Source of the DNA: Anaerolineales bacterium
GTDB lineage: Bacteria; Chloroflexota; Anaerolineae; Anaerolineales; DRMV01
DNA length: 9,975 bases
Direction of reading: 5' to 3'
Assembly: GCA_015491595.1 (NCBI GenBank)
Contig: WFVP01000384.1
Span: 1 to 9,975 of the forward strand
In this document: one piece after another, positions 1 through 7,088 of the stretch
Numbering within the stretch: the stretch's first letter is position 1
Layout: each line of letters opens with the position of its first letter
Program-made: the position numbers and the translations under genes
Notes under the pieces: generated by a model
What the model was told of the DNA's origin: nothing
Databases searched by the model: none
The model's input: only the letters and a program-made list of their open reading frames with translations

Positions 1-7
1 ATCCCCT

Positions 8-35
8 ATTATAGAGGGCATCCAAAACGTGTCAA
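8..35 (-). promoter_or_regulatory. Consensus sigma-70 type promoter firing leftward out of the window
   Basis: Read on the minus strand, a perfect -35 box TTGACA (plus positions 30-35) is followed by a 16-base spacer and a perfect -10 box TATAAT (plus positions 8-13). Transcription would start at about position 1 or just beyond the edge and run left, so a gene divergent from clpC is expected outside the window. The match to both hexamers is seen directly; its use as a promoter is inferred. Confidence 0.75.
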
Positions 36-66
36 GATTGCCTGCCGGCCAAACGACCTCCCCGCG

Positions 67-92
67 CCCGAATGGTCCGTTTCCATCTCGGG
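67..92. repeat. Bulged inverted repeat between the divergent promoters, candidate operator
   Basis: The arms CCCGAATGG (67-75) and CCATCTCGGG (83-92) pair over nine base pairs with a single bulged C at 87 and a seven-base loop. The hexamer CTCGGG in the right arm (87-92) recurs at 94-99. The element lies where a -35 box for the TATAAT at 111-116 would be expected, and upstream of the leftward promoter. It is neither a CIRCE element nor a CtsR heptad repeat, the usual chaperone and clp operators. A role as a protein-binding site is inference. Confidence 0.4.
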
Positions 93-110
93 CCTCGGGG
101 GGTTTTCGCT

Positions 111-116
111 TATAAT
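111..116 (+). promoter_or_regulatory. -10 box (TATAAT) of the likely clpC promoter
   Basis: A perfect TATAAT lies 44 bases before the clpC start codon at 161. There is no recognisable -35 hexamer at the normal 16-18 base distance (the sequence there is about TCGGGC), and no TGn extended -10. The promoter may be weak, activator-dependent or read by a sigma factor with other -35 needs. The start of transcription would be near 123, giving a leader of about 40 bases. Confidence 0.55.
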
Positions 117-160
117 GACAGTGACCTTTTCACCTTTGCGCTTATGGGGAGGACAGAAAC

Positions 161-2647
161 GTGATGATTCGCTTCGATCGGTTTACCGAGCAGGCACAAG
201 AAGCCGCCCAACGGGCCGTGGAATTGCTTCAACGGTACGGCCATACGCAACTGGACACGGAACACATCCTGTTGGCCTTGCTGGAACAAAAGAACGGGAC
301 GGTGCCCCGCATCCTGTCTTTTTTGGGTGTGGATGTGGATGCGCTACGGGACCGTTTGGATTCCCTCCTTCGTACCTCGCCTAAGGCGGGCGTGTACGGT
401 CGAGGTATGGGGCAGATTTTCGTTACTCCCCGGGTGAAGCGTATGACGGATATGGCCCATCTGGAGGCCAATAAGCTGGGCGACCAGTTTATCTCCACGG
501 AACATCTCCTTCTCGCCATCCTCAACGAACCCCATTCGCCGTCGACCCGTTTACTGCGAGAATTCGGCGTGACGAAGGGTCGGGTGTATGAGGCCATTCG
601 CCACGTGCGCGGAGGCAAACGGGTCACCAGCCGTCAGGCCGAAGGCAAGTACCGCACCCTGGAAAAGTTCACACGCGACCTGACCCAGATGGCCCGGGAG
701 GGCAAGCTGGACCCCGTCATCGGCCGTGAGACGGAAATTCAGCGGGTGATTCAGGTCCTCTGCCGGCGGACCAAAAACAATCCGGTGCTCATCGGCGAAG
801 CCGGGGTGGGGAAGACGGCCATCGTCGAGGGGCTGGCCCAGCGCATCGTGGCCGAAGACGTCCCGGATTTGCTCCTGGGGAAACGGGTGGTGGCCCTGGA
901 TTTGGCTGCGCTCATCGCGGGCGCGCGATTCCGGGGCGACTTTGAAGAGCGCCTGAAGGCCGTCATGGAGGAGATTCGGGACTCCCAGGGCGAAATCATT
1001 CTTTTCATCGACGAACTTCACACTGTGGTGGGTGCTGGCGCGGCTCAAGGCGCGCTGGACGCGGCCAATATTCTCAAACCGGCCCTGGCGCGGGGAGAGC
1101 TGCAGTGCATCGGTGCGACCACCCCGGAGGAGTACCACAAGTACATCGAGAAGGACGCCGCGCTGGAACGACGTTTTGCCCCCATTTATGTGGAAGAACC
1201 TTCGGTCGAAGAGACCATTGAAATGCTCCGGGGTCTCAAGGAGCGTTACGAAGCCCATCATGGGGTGCGGTTTACCGACGAAGCTTTGGTCGCGGCGGCC
1301 CGGCTGGCCGCTCGTTATATCCCGGACCGCCATCTGCCCGACAAAGCCATCGATTTGCTGGACGAAGCCGCGGCCAAGCGCCGGGTACAGCTCCATTCCC
1401 TGCCCCCGGAACTGCGGGAATTGCGGAACCAAATCGCACGACTTCAAGAGGCTGAGGACGAGGCCGCCCAACATCACGAGTATGAGCGGATGGCCCAATT
1501 CAAGGTGCAACGCCTGCACTTGGAAAAGCAGTGGGAGGAGGCGTTCCAGGCGTGGAAAGAGGCTCAGGGGGTGGATGAAGTGGTGGACGCGGACGCGGTG
1601 GCCCAGGTGGTCTCCGAATGGACGGGCATCCCGGTGGCTCAACTCCTGGCCGAGGAACGGGAACGGCTCCTCCATCTGGAGGATTTGCTGCGTCGTCGAG
1701 TGGTGGGTCAGGAGGAGGCCATCCGGGCCCTGGCCGACGCCATTCGACGGGCGCGGGCAGGCCTCAAGAATCCCAAGCGTCCCATCGGTTCCTTCATCTT
1801 TATCGGGCCTTCAGGGGTGGGGAAGACCCTGATGGCCAAGGCCCTGGCCGAAATCTTGTTCGACGACGAAGATGCCCTGGTACGCATCGACATGAGCGAG
1901 TACCGGGAGGAACATTCCATCGCCCGGCTGTTTGGCGCTCCCCCGGGATACGTGGGGTATGAGGAAGGCGGCCAACTGACGGAGGCCGTGCGGCGGCGGC
2001 CCTACCGGGTCATTCTCTTCGATGAAATCGAGAAGGCCCACCCGCGAGTCTGGAACGTACTCTTGCAAATTCTGGACGAGGGTCGCCTGACCGACGGGCA
2101 GGGACGCACCGTGGACTTCCGGAACACGGTGGTCATCATGACCAGCAACCTGGGTACGGAGCTGGTGCGGCGGGGAGGGCGCCTGGGCTTTGTGGATGCC
2201 GAAAGCGACCTGGCCGACCGGCAGTTGGAAGAGAAAATCCGTAAGGCCTTGAAGGAGACTTTCCGGCCGGAGTTCCTGAACCGGGTGGATGAAATCATCG
2301 TGTTCTCCTCCCTGAGCCAGGAGGCCATGCTCCAGATTGTGGACCTGCAACTGGAAGACCTGCGGGCACGACTGGCGGACCAGGACCTGGATCTGGCCTG
2401 GACGGAGGCCGCGCGTGCTTGGCTGGCCGAAAAGGGACATGACCCCCTTTACGGAGCACGGCCGCTACAGCGGCTCATTCAGAAATACATCGAAGGCCCT
2501 CTGGCCGTCGCGCTCCTTCAGGGCACTTTCCAGCCGGGTGACCAGGTACTGGTAGATGTGGAAGAGGGACAGTTGGTGCTCTCCAATGCCCGGGGCGAAG
2601 CGGTGACCGCGGCCTCGGCGTCGTCCTTGAGCGCGGAGACCCTGTAG
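161..2647 (+). CDS. clpC: ATP-dependent Clp protease ATP-binding subunit, ClpC type
   Basis: This is a cytosolic AAA+ unfoldase of the Hsp100 family that feeds substrates to ClpP. Residues 1-150 hold two Clp_N repeats, each with a TEH motif (33-35, 113-115). AAA module 1 has Walker A GEAGVGKT (212-219), Walker B ending IDE (283-285) and an ERRF arginine-finger segment (336-339). A short middle domain (about 405-470) with a UVR-like coiled-coil segment favours ClpC over ClpB. AAA module 2 has GPSGVGKT (549-556), pore loop GYVGY (596-600) and Walker B ending FDE (620-622). The LGF tripeptide (675-677) fits the ClpP-docking loop. The 828 residues are close to Bacillus ClpC (about 810). GTG at 161 lies seven bases after GGAGGA (148-153); the next codon, ATG at 164, is an equally possible start. 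No mcsA, mcsB or ctsR gene is adjacent on the visible side. Confidence 0.95.
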   Translation: MMIRFDRFTEQAQEAAQRAVELLQRYGHTQLDTEHILLALLEQKNGTVPRILSFLGVDVDALRDRLDSLLRTSPKAGVYGRGMGQIFVTPRVKRMTDMAHLEANKLGDQFISTEHLLLAILNEPHSPSTRLLREFGVTKGRVYEAIRHVRGGKRVTSRQAEGKYRTLEKFTRDLTQMAREGKLDPVIGRETEIQRVIQVLCRRTKNNPVLIGEAGVGKTAIVEGLAQRIVAEDVPDLLLGKRVVALDLAALIAGARFRGDFEERLKAVMEEIRDSQGEIILFIDELHTVVGAGAAQGALDAANILKPALARGELQCIGATTPEEYHKYIEKDAALERRFAPIYVEEPSVEETIEMLRGLKERYEAHHGVRFTDEALVAAARLAARYIPDRHLPDKAIDLLDEAAAKRRVQLHSLPPELRELRNQIARLQEAEDEAAQHHEYERMAQFKVQRLHLEKQWEEAFQAWKEAQGVDEVVDADAVAQVVSEWTGIPVAQLLAEERERLLHLEDLLRRRVVGQEEAIRALADAIRRARAGLKNPKRPIGSFIFIGPSGVGKTLMAKALAEILFDDEDALVRIDMSEYREEHSIARLFGAPPGYVGYEEGGQLTEAVRRRPYRVILFDEIEKAHPRVWNVLLQILDEGRLTDGQGRTVDFRNTVVIMTSNLGTELVRRGGRLGFVDAESDLADRQLEEKIRKALKETFRPEFLNRVDEIIVFSSLSQEAMLQIVDLQLEDLRARLADQDLDLAWTEAARAWLAEKGHDPLYGARPLQRLIQKYIEGPLAVALLQGTFQPGDQVLVDVEEGQLVLSNARGEAVTAASASSLSAETL

Positions 2648-2655
2648 CCTTTCCG

Positions 2656-2680
2656 GCGGCCCTGGTCAGGGTCGCTTTTT
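2656..2680 (+). terminator. Rho-independent terminator after clpC
   Basis: Starting nine bases after the clpC stop, GCGGCCCT (2656-2663) pairs with AGGGTCGC (2668-2675) with one G-U wobble around a four-base loop. Five T residues follow directly (2676-2680). The stem is GC-rich and the T-run is in the right place, so clpC is probably transcribed on its own, with little read-through into the next gene. Confidence 0.8.
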
Positions 2681-2760
2681 CCCCATAAGCGAACTGGGTG
2701 CGGGCGGGTTCACCGCTCGATCGTGGTGCACTTGTATCCCTCAAAGCGTGAGGTGGCGGG

Positions 2761-4281
2761 ATGACCACGCGAGTGTATTCCTGCGCCTTGTTGGGTCTTG
2801 AGGGTGTCATCGTCGAAGTGGAGGTGGATCGAGGGCGGGGATATGGGGGCATGGTCATCGTGGGCCTTCCGGATACCTCCGTCCAGGAGAGCCGAGAGCG
2901 GGTTTCGTCCGCGTTGCGTAATAGCGGGTTCGCCGTGCCCCGGCAGCGTTTGACCGTGAACCTGGCACCGGCCGCGGTGCGTAAGGCCGGGCCGGTTTAC
3001 GACCTGCCCATCGCGTTGGGTGTCCTCATGGCTTCAGGCCAGCTGCCGCCGGACGTGCTGGAAGATGCTCTGGTAGTGGGCGAACTGGCCCTGGATGGTC
3101 GGGTGCGTCACATTCGGGGGGCGCTGCCCATTGCAGCCACGGCACGGCAGCAGGGCTTTCGACGTCTATACGTGCCCGCGGAAGACGCGGCCCAGGCCGC
3201 GCTGATTCCGGATATCGAGGTGTATCCCGTCAACTCCCTGGGCCAGTTGGTGGCGCATCTCACCGGCCGGAACACGCTGGAGCCTCATCCCCCTTTGCAC
3301 TTGTCGGAACTGCCTCCCGCACGGGCTCAAGTGGATTTCGCGGACATCAAGGGGCAGGAGCACGCCAAGCGGGCCCTGGAGGTCGCGGCGGCCGGAGGGC
3401 ATAACGTGCTCATGGTGGGGCCTCCGGGCGCGGGCAAAACCTTGCTGGCCCGGGCGCTACCGGGCATCCTCCCCCGGATGACGGTGGACGAGGCCCTGGA
3501 CGTGACCCGCATTTACTCCGTCGCGGACCAGCTCCCGCCGGATACGCCTTTGATGACCTGGCGACCCTTCCGCGCGCCTCACCACACCATCTCCCACGCC
3601 GGCCTGGTGGGTGGCGGCAACTGGCCCCAACCGGGGGAGATTTCCCTGGCCCATCGCGGCGTCCTCTTCCTCGACGAGCTCCCCGAATTCAGTCCTCGGG
3701 TGCTGGAAGTGCTCCGCCAACCCATGGAAGACCGGGTGGTGACCATCAGCCGGGCCCAGGGTTCGGTCACCTTTCCGGCCAATTTCATGCTGGTCGCGGC
3801 CATGAACCCCTGTCCCTGCGGCTATTACGGGGATGCGGTCCGGGCCTGTACCTGTTCACCTGCCGCGGTGCATCGCTACCGCCGGCGCATTTCGGGTCCG
3901 CTGTTGGACCGCATTGACATCTACATTGATGTTCCTCGGGTGGAGTACGAAAAACTGGGGGACCATCGCCGCGGGGAGCCTTCGGAGGTGATTCAGGCCC
4001 GGGTGGAAGCCGCGCGAGAGCGCCAGCGGGAGCGGTTTCGGGGTACGGGGTTGACCTGTAATGCCGATATGGGGCCGGGAGAAGTCGAGCGCTATTGCCG
4101 GTTGGATGCGGCCGGCGAGGCCTTGATGCAACAGGCCGCGCGGCAGTTAGGCCTCACCGCACGCGGTTACCACCGGGTGCTCAAGGTGGCCCGTACCATC
4201 GCGGACCTGGAGGGTTCGGCCGACATCCAGCCACACCACCTGGCGGAGGCCCTGCAATACCGTCCCAAGTGGGAAGTCTGA
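2761..4281 (+). CDS. comM: YifB/ComM-family Mg-chelatase-like AAA+ ATPase
   Basis: ComM is a cytosolic hexameric DNA helicase. In naturally competent bacteria it drives branch migration while incoming DNA is integrated; in other hosts its role is less clear. The N-terminal Lon-S5-like ChlI domain spans about 5-165, including the VGLPDTSVQESRERV segment and the NLAPA and DLPIALG motifs. The Mg-chelatase AAA+ core (about 190-400) has Walker A GPPGAGKT (220-227), RPFRAPHH (268-275), Walker B VLFLDE (301-306) and LLDRID (381-386). Four cysteines (C351, C353, C363, C365) form the paired pattern usual for this family. A helical C-terminal domain (about 405-500) completes it. The length, 506 residues, equals that of E. 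coli ComM as I recall it. GAGGTG at 2750-2755 sits five bases before ATG 2761. A terminator separates it from clpC. I saw no clear promoter in the 80-base gap. Confidence 0.93.
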   Translation: MTTRVYSCALLGLEGVIVEVEVDRGRGYGGMVIVGLPDTSVQESRERVSSALRNSGFAVPRQRLTVNLAPAAVRKAGPVYDLPIALGVLMASGQLPPDVLEDALVVGELALDGRVRHIRGALPIAATARQQGFRRLYVPAEDAAQAALIPDIEVYPVNSLGQLVAHLTGRNTLEPHPPLHLSELPPARAQVDFADIKGQEHAKRALEVAAAGGHNVLMVGPPGAGKTLLARALPGILPRMTVDEALDVTRIYSVADQLPPDTPLMTWRPFRAPHHTISHAGLVGGGNWPQPGEISLAHRGVLFLDELPEFSPRVLEVLRQPMEDRVVTISRAQGSVTFPANFMLVAAMNPCPCGYYGDAVRACTCSPAAVHRYRRRISGPLLDRIDIYIDVPRVEYEKLGDHRRGEPSEVIQARVEAARERQRERFRGTGLTCNADMGPGEVERYCRLDAAGEALMQQAARQLGLTARGYHRVLKVARTIADLEGSADIQPHHLAEALQYRPKWEV

Positions 4282-4363
4282 CCCGAGGCGGTGGCCTCTT
4301 CGTCCGTTGAGGGAGGGGGCGACCGCCTGACAAAAAAACAGCGTCTTCCCCCGGTGCGCTCTG

Positions 4364-4369
4364 TATAAT
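4364..4369 (+). promoter_or_regulatory. -10 box (TATAAT) of the likely ruvX-operon promoter
   Basis: A perfect TATAAT, followed by GA as in the box before clpC, lies 73 bases before the ruvX start. No good -35 hexamer is found at 16-18 bases. The nearest TTGACA-like sequence, CTGACA at 4327-4332, is 31 bases away and too distant. An A-run (4332-4338) lies further upstream. The box is seen directly; its use as promoter of the four-gene run is inferred. Confidence 0.5.
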
Positions 4370-4405
4370 GAGAGGGCTGTAGACCCGCTTGGGTGAGGAA
4401 AACAC

Positions 4406-4433
4406 GTCGTCGGACACGAGGAGAGGAGACGAC
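4406..4433 (+). promoter_or_regulatory. Possible leader hairpin enclosing the ruvX ribosome binding site
   Basis: GTCGTC (4406-4411) can pair with GACGAC (4428-4433) around a 16-base loop that contains most of the Shine-Dalgarno AGGAG (4424-4428). The start codon follows three bases after the stem. The stem is only six base pairs and could be chance, so any effect on translation is speculative. Confidence 0.2.
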
Positions 4434-4436
4434 ATC

Positions 4437-4859
4437 ATGGCGCGAATTCTGGCCGTGGATCCCGGGGAGAAGTTCATCGGGATTGCCATCAGCGACCCGA
4501 CGGGCACGTTGGCCCGTCCCTTGACCATTTTGCGCCACCGTTCCCGGGCCAAAGATGCGGAGGCCATTCTGGAACTGGCCCGGGCGTACAATGTGGAGCG
4601 CATTATCATCGGCTGGGCCACGGATTCCGAGGGCCGACCCACCACTTTGCAGGCCCGCCGGGCCGCGAACCTGGCCAAGGCTCTGCGGGGGCGCAGTTCC
4701 ATCCCCGTGGTGCTGTGGGACGAGTCCTTCACCACCAAGGACATTTACTCCCTGTGGGCCTGGATTGGACGCCGACGACGCCGTTCGGACCGCCCCGATG
4801 CTTCGGCTGCCGCCCTTTTGCTTCAATCCTATTTAGACGCTCAACCCCAAAAAGTCTGA
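4437..4859 (+). CDS. ruvX: RuvX/YqgF-family nuclease (pre-16S rRNA processing; putative Holliday junction resolvase)
   Basis: This is a 140-residue RNase H-fold protein. The family trims the 5' end of pre-16S rRNA in E. coli and has been proposed to cut Holliday junctions; some members have nuclease activity. The first strand carries the family motif around D8 (VDPG, then IGIAISDP). WDESFTT (94-100) replaces the more usual DERLTT but keeps the acidic D95-E96. The C-terminal DASAAALLLQ gives the third acidic residue, D121. A run of five arginines (112-116) precedes it, in the loop that is basic in many members. The ATG at 4437 was chosen because AGGAG (4424-4428) is eight bases upstream and family members begin right at this motif. 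An in-frame TTG at 4389 would add 16 unrelated residues. It is the first gene of the probable four-gene operon. Confidence 0.9.
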   Translation: MARILAVDPGEKFIGIAISDPTGTLARPLTILRHRSRAKDAEAILELARAYNVERIIIGWATDSEGRPTTLQARRAANLAKALRGRSSIPVVLWDESFTTKDIYSLWAWIGRRRRRSDRPDASAAALLLQSYLDAQPQKV

Positions 4860-4981
4860 GGTCTACCTCCCATTGCCGGGGAGCCAGGGTTGGGTCTGGC
4901 CTTTGCTCGCTGCCAGGGATGGAGACAATTCCCACGGTTCCCCAATCGCCTCGTCGCCGTCCTATCTTGTGAGGCCGAATC

Positions 4982-5854
4982 ATGACGACTTTGGCTGTTC
5001 CTCCCGTTCTCTCCTGGTACGAAGTGCGTCCCCTGATGGAGGCCCGTCAGCAGGGCAAGACCACAGTGGAGACCTCTCCCGACCTGGGCCGGCACCGGGT
5101 TCGGGTCTCCCTGGATGCGCGCGGCGTCTATTTCCCCGGGGGGTGGTTGCTTACCTGGGAAGAAGCCGAAACCATTCTGGCTCATCCTAACCTGTGCTAT
5201 CGCCTGACCCCGGAGGGCATCCAGCCTTTACAGACCTTCTCCGAGCTCACGGGTCGCGTGGTACAGTTGTATCCCACGGGTCGCGCGCCTACTGTGCTGC
5301 TTTCGGGCATCGCCATGCACCGGGTGCGTGGAACGGACCCCTGGACGGATACCCAAAACAAAATGCGGGCCGCGCGTCCCCGGGGTTGGGTTTTGGACAC
5401 CTGCATGGGCTTGGGCTACACGGCCATCCAGGCCGCCCACCGGGCCGAGCGGGTGGTCACCATCGAATTGGACCCCGCGGTGTGGGAGCTGGCCCGGGCC
5501 AACCCCTGGTCCCAGGAACTCTTTACCCTTCCCAACATTCTCAAAATCCACGGCGACATCTACGACCTCGTTTGGGGTTTCCCCGATGCAGCGTTCCACG
5601 TGGTCATCCACGACCCGCCCCTTTTCTCCCTGGCAGGGGAGCTTTACGGTCGGGATTTTTATCGTGAACTCTGGCGGGTGTTGCGTCCAGGAGGGCGTTT
5701 GTTCCATTATGTGGGGAACCCCGAAACCCGGATGGGCCGCAACGTGACGCGCGGGGTCATGGAGCGCCTGCGAGAAGTGGGCTTCCAACACGTCCGAAAA
5801 GCCCCTCACGCGTTTGGCGTAATAGCGGTAAAATCGGCGGAAGCCCTCAGGTAG
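4982..5854 (+). CDS. Predicted SAM-dependent methyltransferase, COG2521-like (archaeal type)
   Basis: This 290-residue protein has an N-terminal domain of unknown fold (about 1-110) and a Rossmann-like class I methyltransferase domain (about 130-285). Motif I is [10 protein letters not shown] (139-148), the acidic end of strand 2 is IELD (161-164), and motif IV is HDPPLFS (210-216). The (D/N)PP signature is typical of enzymes methylating exocyclic or amide nitrogens in nucleic acids or proteins. [14 protein letters not shown] (234-247) is the strand 6 region. The overall pattern, including [12 protein letters not shown] (216-227), matches what I remember of the predicted archaeal methyltransferases of COG2521, whose substrate I do not know. 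GAGG (4971-4974) lies seven bases before ATG 4982. It follows ruvX after 122 bases in which I see no terminator or promoter. Its stop overlaps the ribosome binding site of the next gene. A polyamine-synthase-like role is an alternative, but the DPP motif argues against it. Confidence 0.8.
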   Translation: MTTLAVPPVLSWYEVRPLMEARQQGKTTVETSPDLGRHRVRVSLDARGVYFPGGWLLTWEEAETILAHPNLCYRLTPEGIQPLQTFSELTGRVVQLYPTGRAPTVLLSGIAMHRVRGTDPWTDTQNKMRAARPRGWVLDTCMGLGYTAIQAAHRAERVVTIELDPAVWELARANPWSQELFTLPNILKIHGDIYDLVWGFPDAAFHVVIHDPPLFSLAGELYGRDFYRELWRVLRPGGRLFHYVGNPETRMGRNVTRGVMERLREVGFQHVRKAPHAFGVIAVKSAEALR

Positions 5855-5858
5855 GAGG
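5853..5858 (+). promoter_or_regulatory. Strong ribosome binding site overlapping the upstream stop codon
   Basis: AGGAGG begins inside the TAG stop of the methyltransferase gene and is six bases before ATG 5865. This fixes the start of the M20 peptidase and points to translational coupling of the two genes. Confidence 0.85.
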
Positions 5859-5864
5859 AAACTC

Positions 5865-7070
5865 ATGTCCTGGGACCCGAAGACCATGGAAATCCTGCGC
5901 CTGGCCCAGGAACTCATCGCTATTCCCTCGGTGAGTACGGCACCCCAACCCCGTTACGACGAAATCCGTCGGGTCGCTCGCGTGCTGCGGGCCTACTTCG
6001 AGTGGGCGGGCCTGCATGTGGAATGGCTGGAGCCCGAGAGTGCCACGTATCCCGCGCTTCTGGTCTTCTTCCCCGGGCAGGAAGAGGCGCCGGTGATGTG
6101 GCTGGGCCACTTCGACGTGGTGGGGCCGGAGCCCGACGACCGCCAGTTCCAGCCCCGGGTGGAAGGCGATTACCTGTGGGGCCGGGGCGCGGCGGACATG
6201 AAAACCGTGGTGGCCACCGTGGCCGTGTGGATGAAGGATGCCTTACAGGCCGGTCCCCCGTATCCTCCCATCAGCGTTATGCTCATCGGTAACGAGGAGG
6301 AAGGCGAAACGGCCCCGGTGGGCACGCGCGAAGTCCTGGCCTGGTATCAGGAGCGCTACGGCACGCTGCCGTCCTTCTTCATCGCCGGCGAGCGGACCGA
6401 AGAAACGGGAACCCGGCCCTACGGTGCCATTTGCACCGAGTCTCGGGGAGCCGTGCGCATCACGTTCCGCATTCAGGGGCGTCGAGGACACTCCGGCCTC
6501 TCCCAGGCACATCAGGACCTGACGCAACGCCTGTTCCACCTGCAACAGGCCATTCAGGCCCTGGCCCAGGACATGCTGACTCTGGACACGGAGAAGGGCT
6601 GGTATTCCCAGATTCGATTCCCCTTTGTGTCGGTGGGCGAGCCCGGCCTGTTCAACATCACCCCTTCTGAAGGGGTGATGGGGCTGGAAATCCGCCCCAT
6701 TCCCCAAGACCCTCTGGAAGACTTTCTTCAGGCCCTGGAAGACCTGGCCCTGGAGCACCAGGTGGACATGCAGGTGGACTCCCCCGCGCCGGGCACCCAA
6801 TGCGACCCGGAGAACCCCTACTTTCAGGCGCTCCTCCAGGCGCTGGAGGACGCCTGGGGTCAGCCCCCGGGCCTGTGCAAAAAATTGCCCGCCTCCAGCG
6901 TGCGCTTCGTCCCCCAGGGACGGTCCGTCATCTGGGGTCAGAGCGGGCTGGCACCCCATGCCGCCGACGAGCGTCATTACATTCCCAGCATCCTGCCTTA
7001 CTACCAGGGGCTGCAGGCCTACGCCCGGCACCTGCTCCATCTGACCTCGCCAGCCCAGGAACAGGCCTGA
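5865..7070 (+). CDS. M20-family metallopeptidase (ArgE/DapE/carboxypeptidase G2-like)
   Basis: This is a cytosolic di-zinc hydrolase of the M20 family, which cleaves amide bonds of small substrates such as dipeptides or N-acyl amino acids. The catalytic domain is split (about 1-190 and 305-395) around a dimerisation lid (about 195-300). Visible metal and catalytic residues are H82 and D84 (GHFD), D111 (GAADMK), E144-E145 (NEEEGE) and H365 (APHAADE). E176 (AGERTE) sits where the fifth ligand, Asp or Glu, is expected. The lid contains the usual GHS (208-210). At 401 residues the length is normal, and no signal peptide is seen. The exact substrate cannot be read from the sequence; dipeptidase, deacetylase and succinyl-diaminopimelate desuccinylase members share this pattern. 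The gene starts 10 bases after the methyltransferase gene and ends 18 bases before the next, so it is probably co-transcribed with both. Confidence 0.88.
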   Translation: MSWDPKTMEILRLAQELIAIPSVSTAPQPRYDEIRRVARVLRAYFEWAGLHVEWLEPESATYPALLVFFPGQEEAPVMWLGHFDVVGPEPDDRQFQPRVEGDYLWGRGAADMKTVVATVAVWMKDALQAGPPYPPISVMLIGNEEEGETAPVGTREVLAWYQERYGTLPSFFIAGERTEETGTRPYGAICTESRGAVRITFRIQGRRGHSGLSQAHQDLTQRLFHLQQAIQALAQDMLTLDTEKGWYSQIRFPFVSVGEPGLFNITPSEGVMGLEIRPIPQDPLEDFLQALEDLALEHQVDMQVDSPAPGTQCDPENPYFQALLQALEDAWGQPPGLCKKLPASSVRFVPQGRSVIWGQSGLAPHAADERHYIPSILPYYQGLQAYARHLLHLTSPAQEQA

Positions 7071-7088
7071 ACCCGGCTTTGGGAGCGC

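Noticed and set aside
551..1675. Long open frame of 374 codons on the minus strand inside clpC
   Set aside because: It is antisense to strongly conserved ClpC codons, has no family features, and such shadow frames are common in GC-rich DNA.
4285..4328. AGGCGGT (4285-4291 region) and ACCGCCT (about 4322-4328) as a terminator after comM
   Set aside because: The loop is about 30 bases and no T-run follows on the plus strand; an A-run follows instead. On the minus strand the T-run comes before the stem, not after.
4337..4365. Inverted repeat ACAGCG / CGCTCTGT around the ruvX promoter
   Set aside because: Six base pairs with a two-base bulge and a 13-base loop; too weak to call.
5248..5285. 11-base direct repeat CACGGGTCGCG (5248-5258 and 5275-5285)
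   Set aside because: The copies are 27 bases apart in the same frame and both encode Thr-Gly-Arg; explained by a repeated tripeptide in coding sequence.
5829..5834. TAAAAT as an internal promoter for the M20 gene
   Set aside because: It lies inside the methyltransferase coding region, has no -35 at normal spacing, and the two genes are already coupled.
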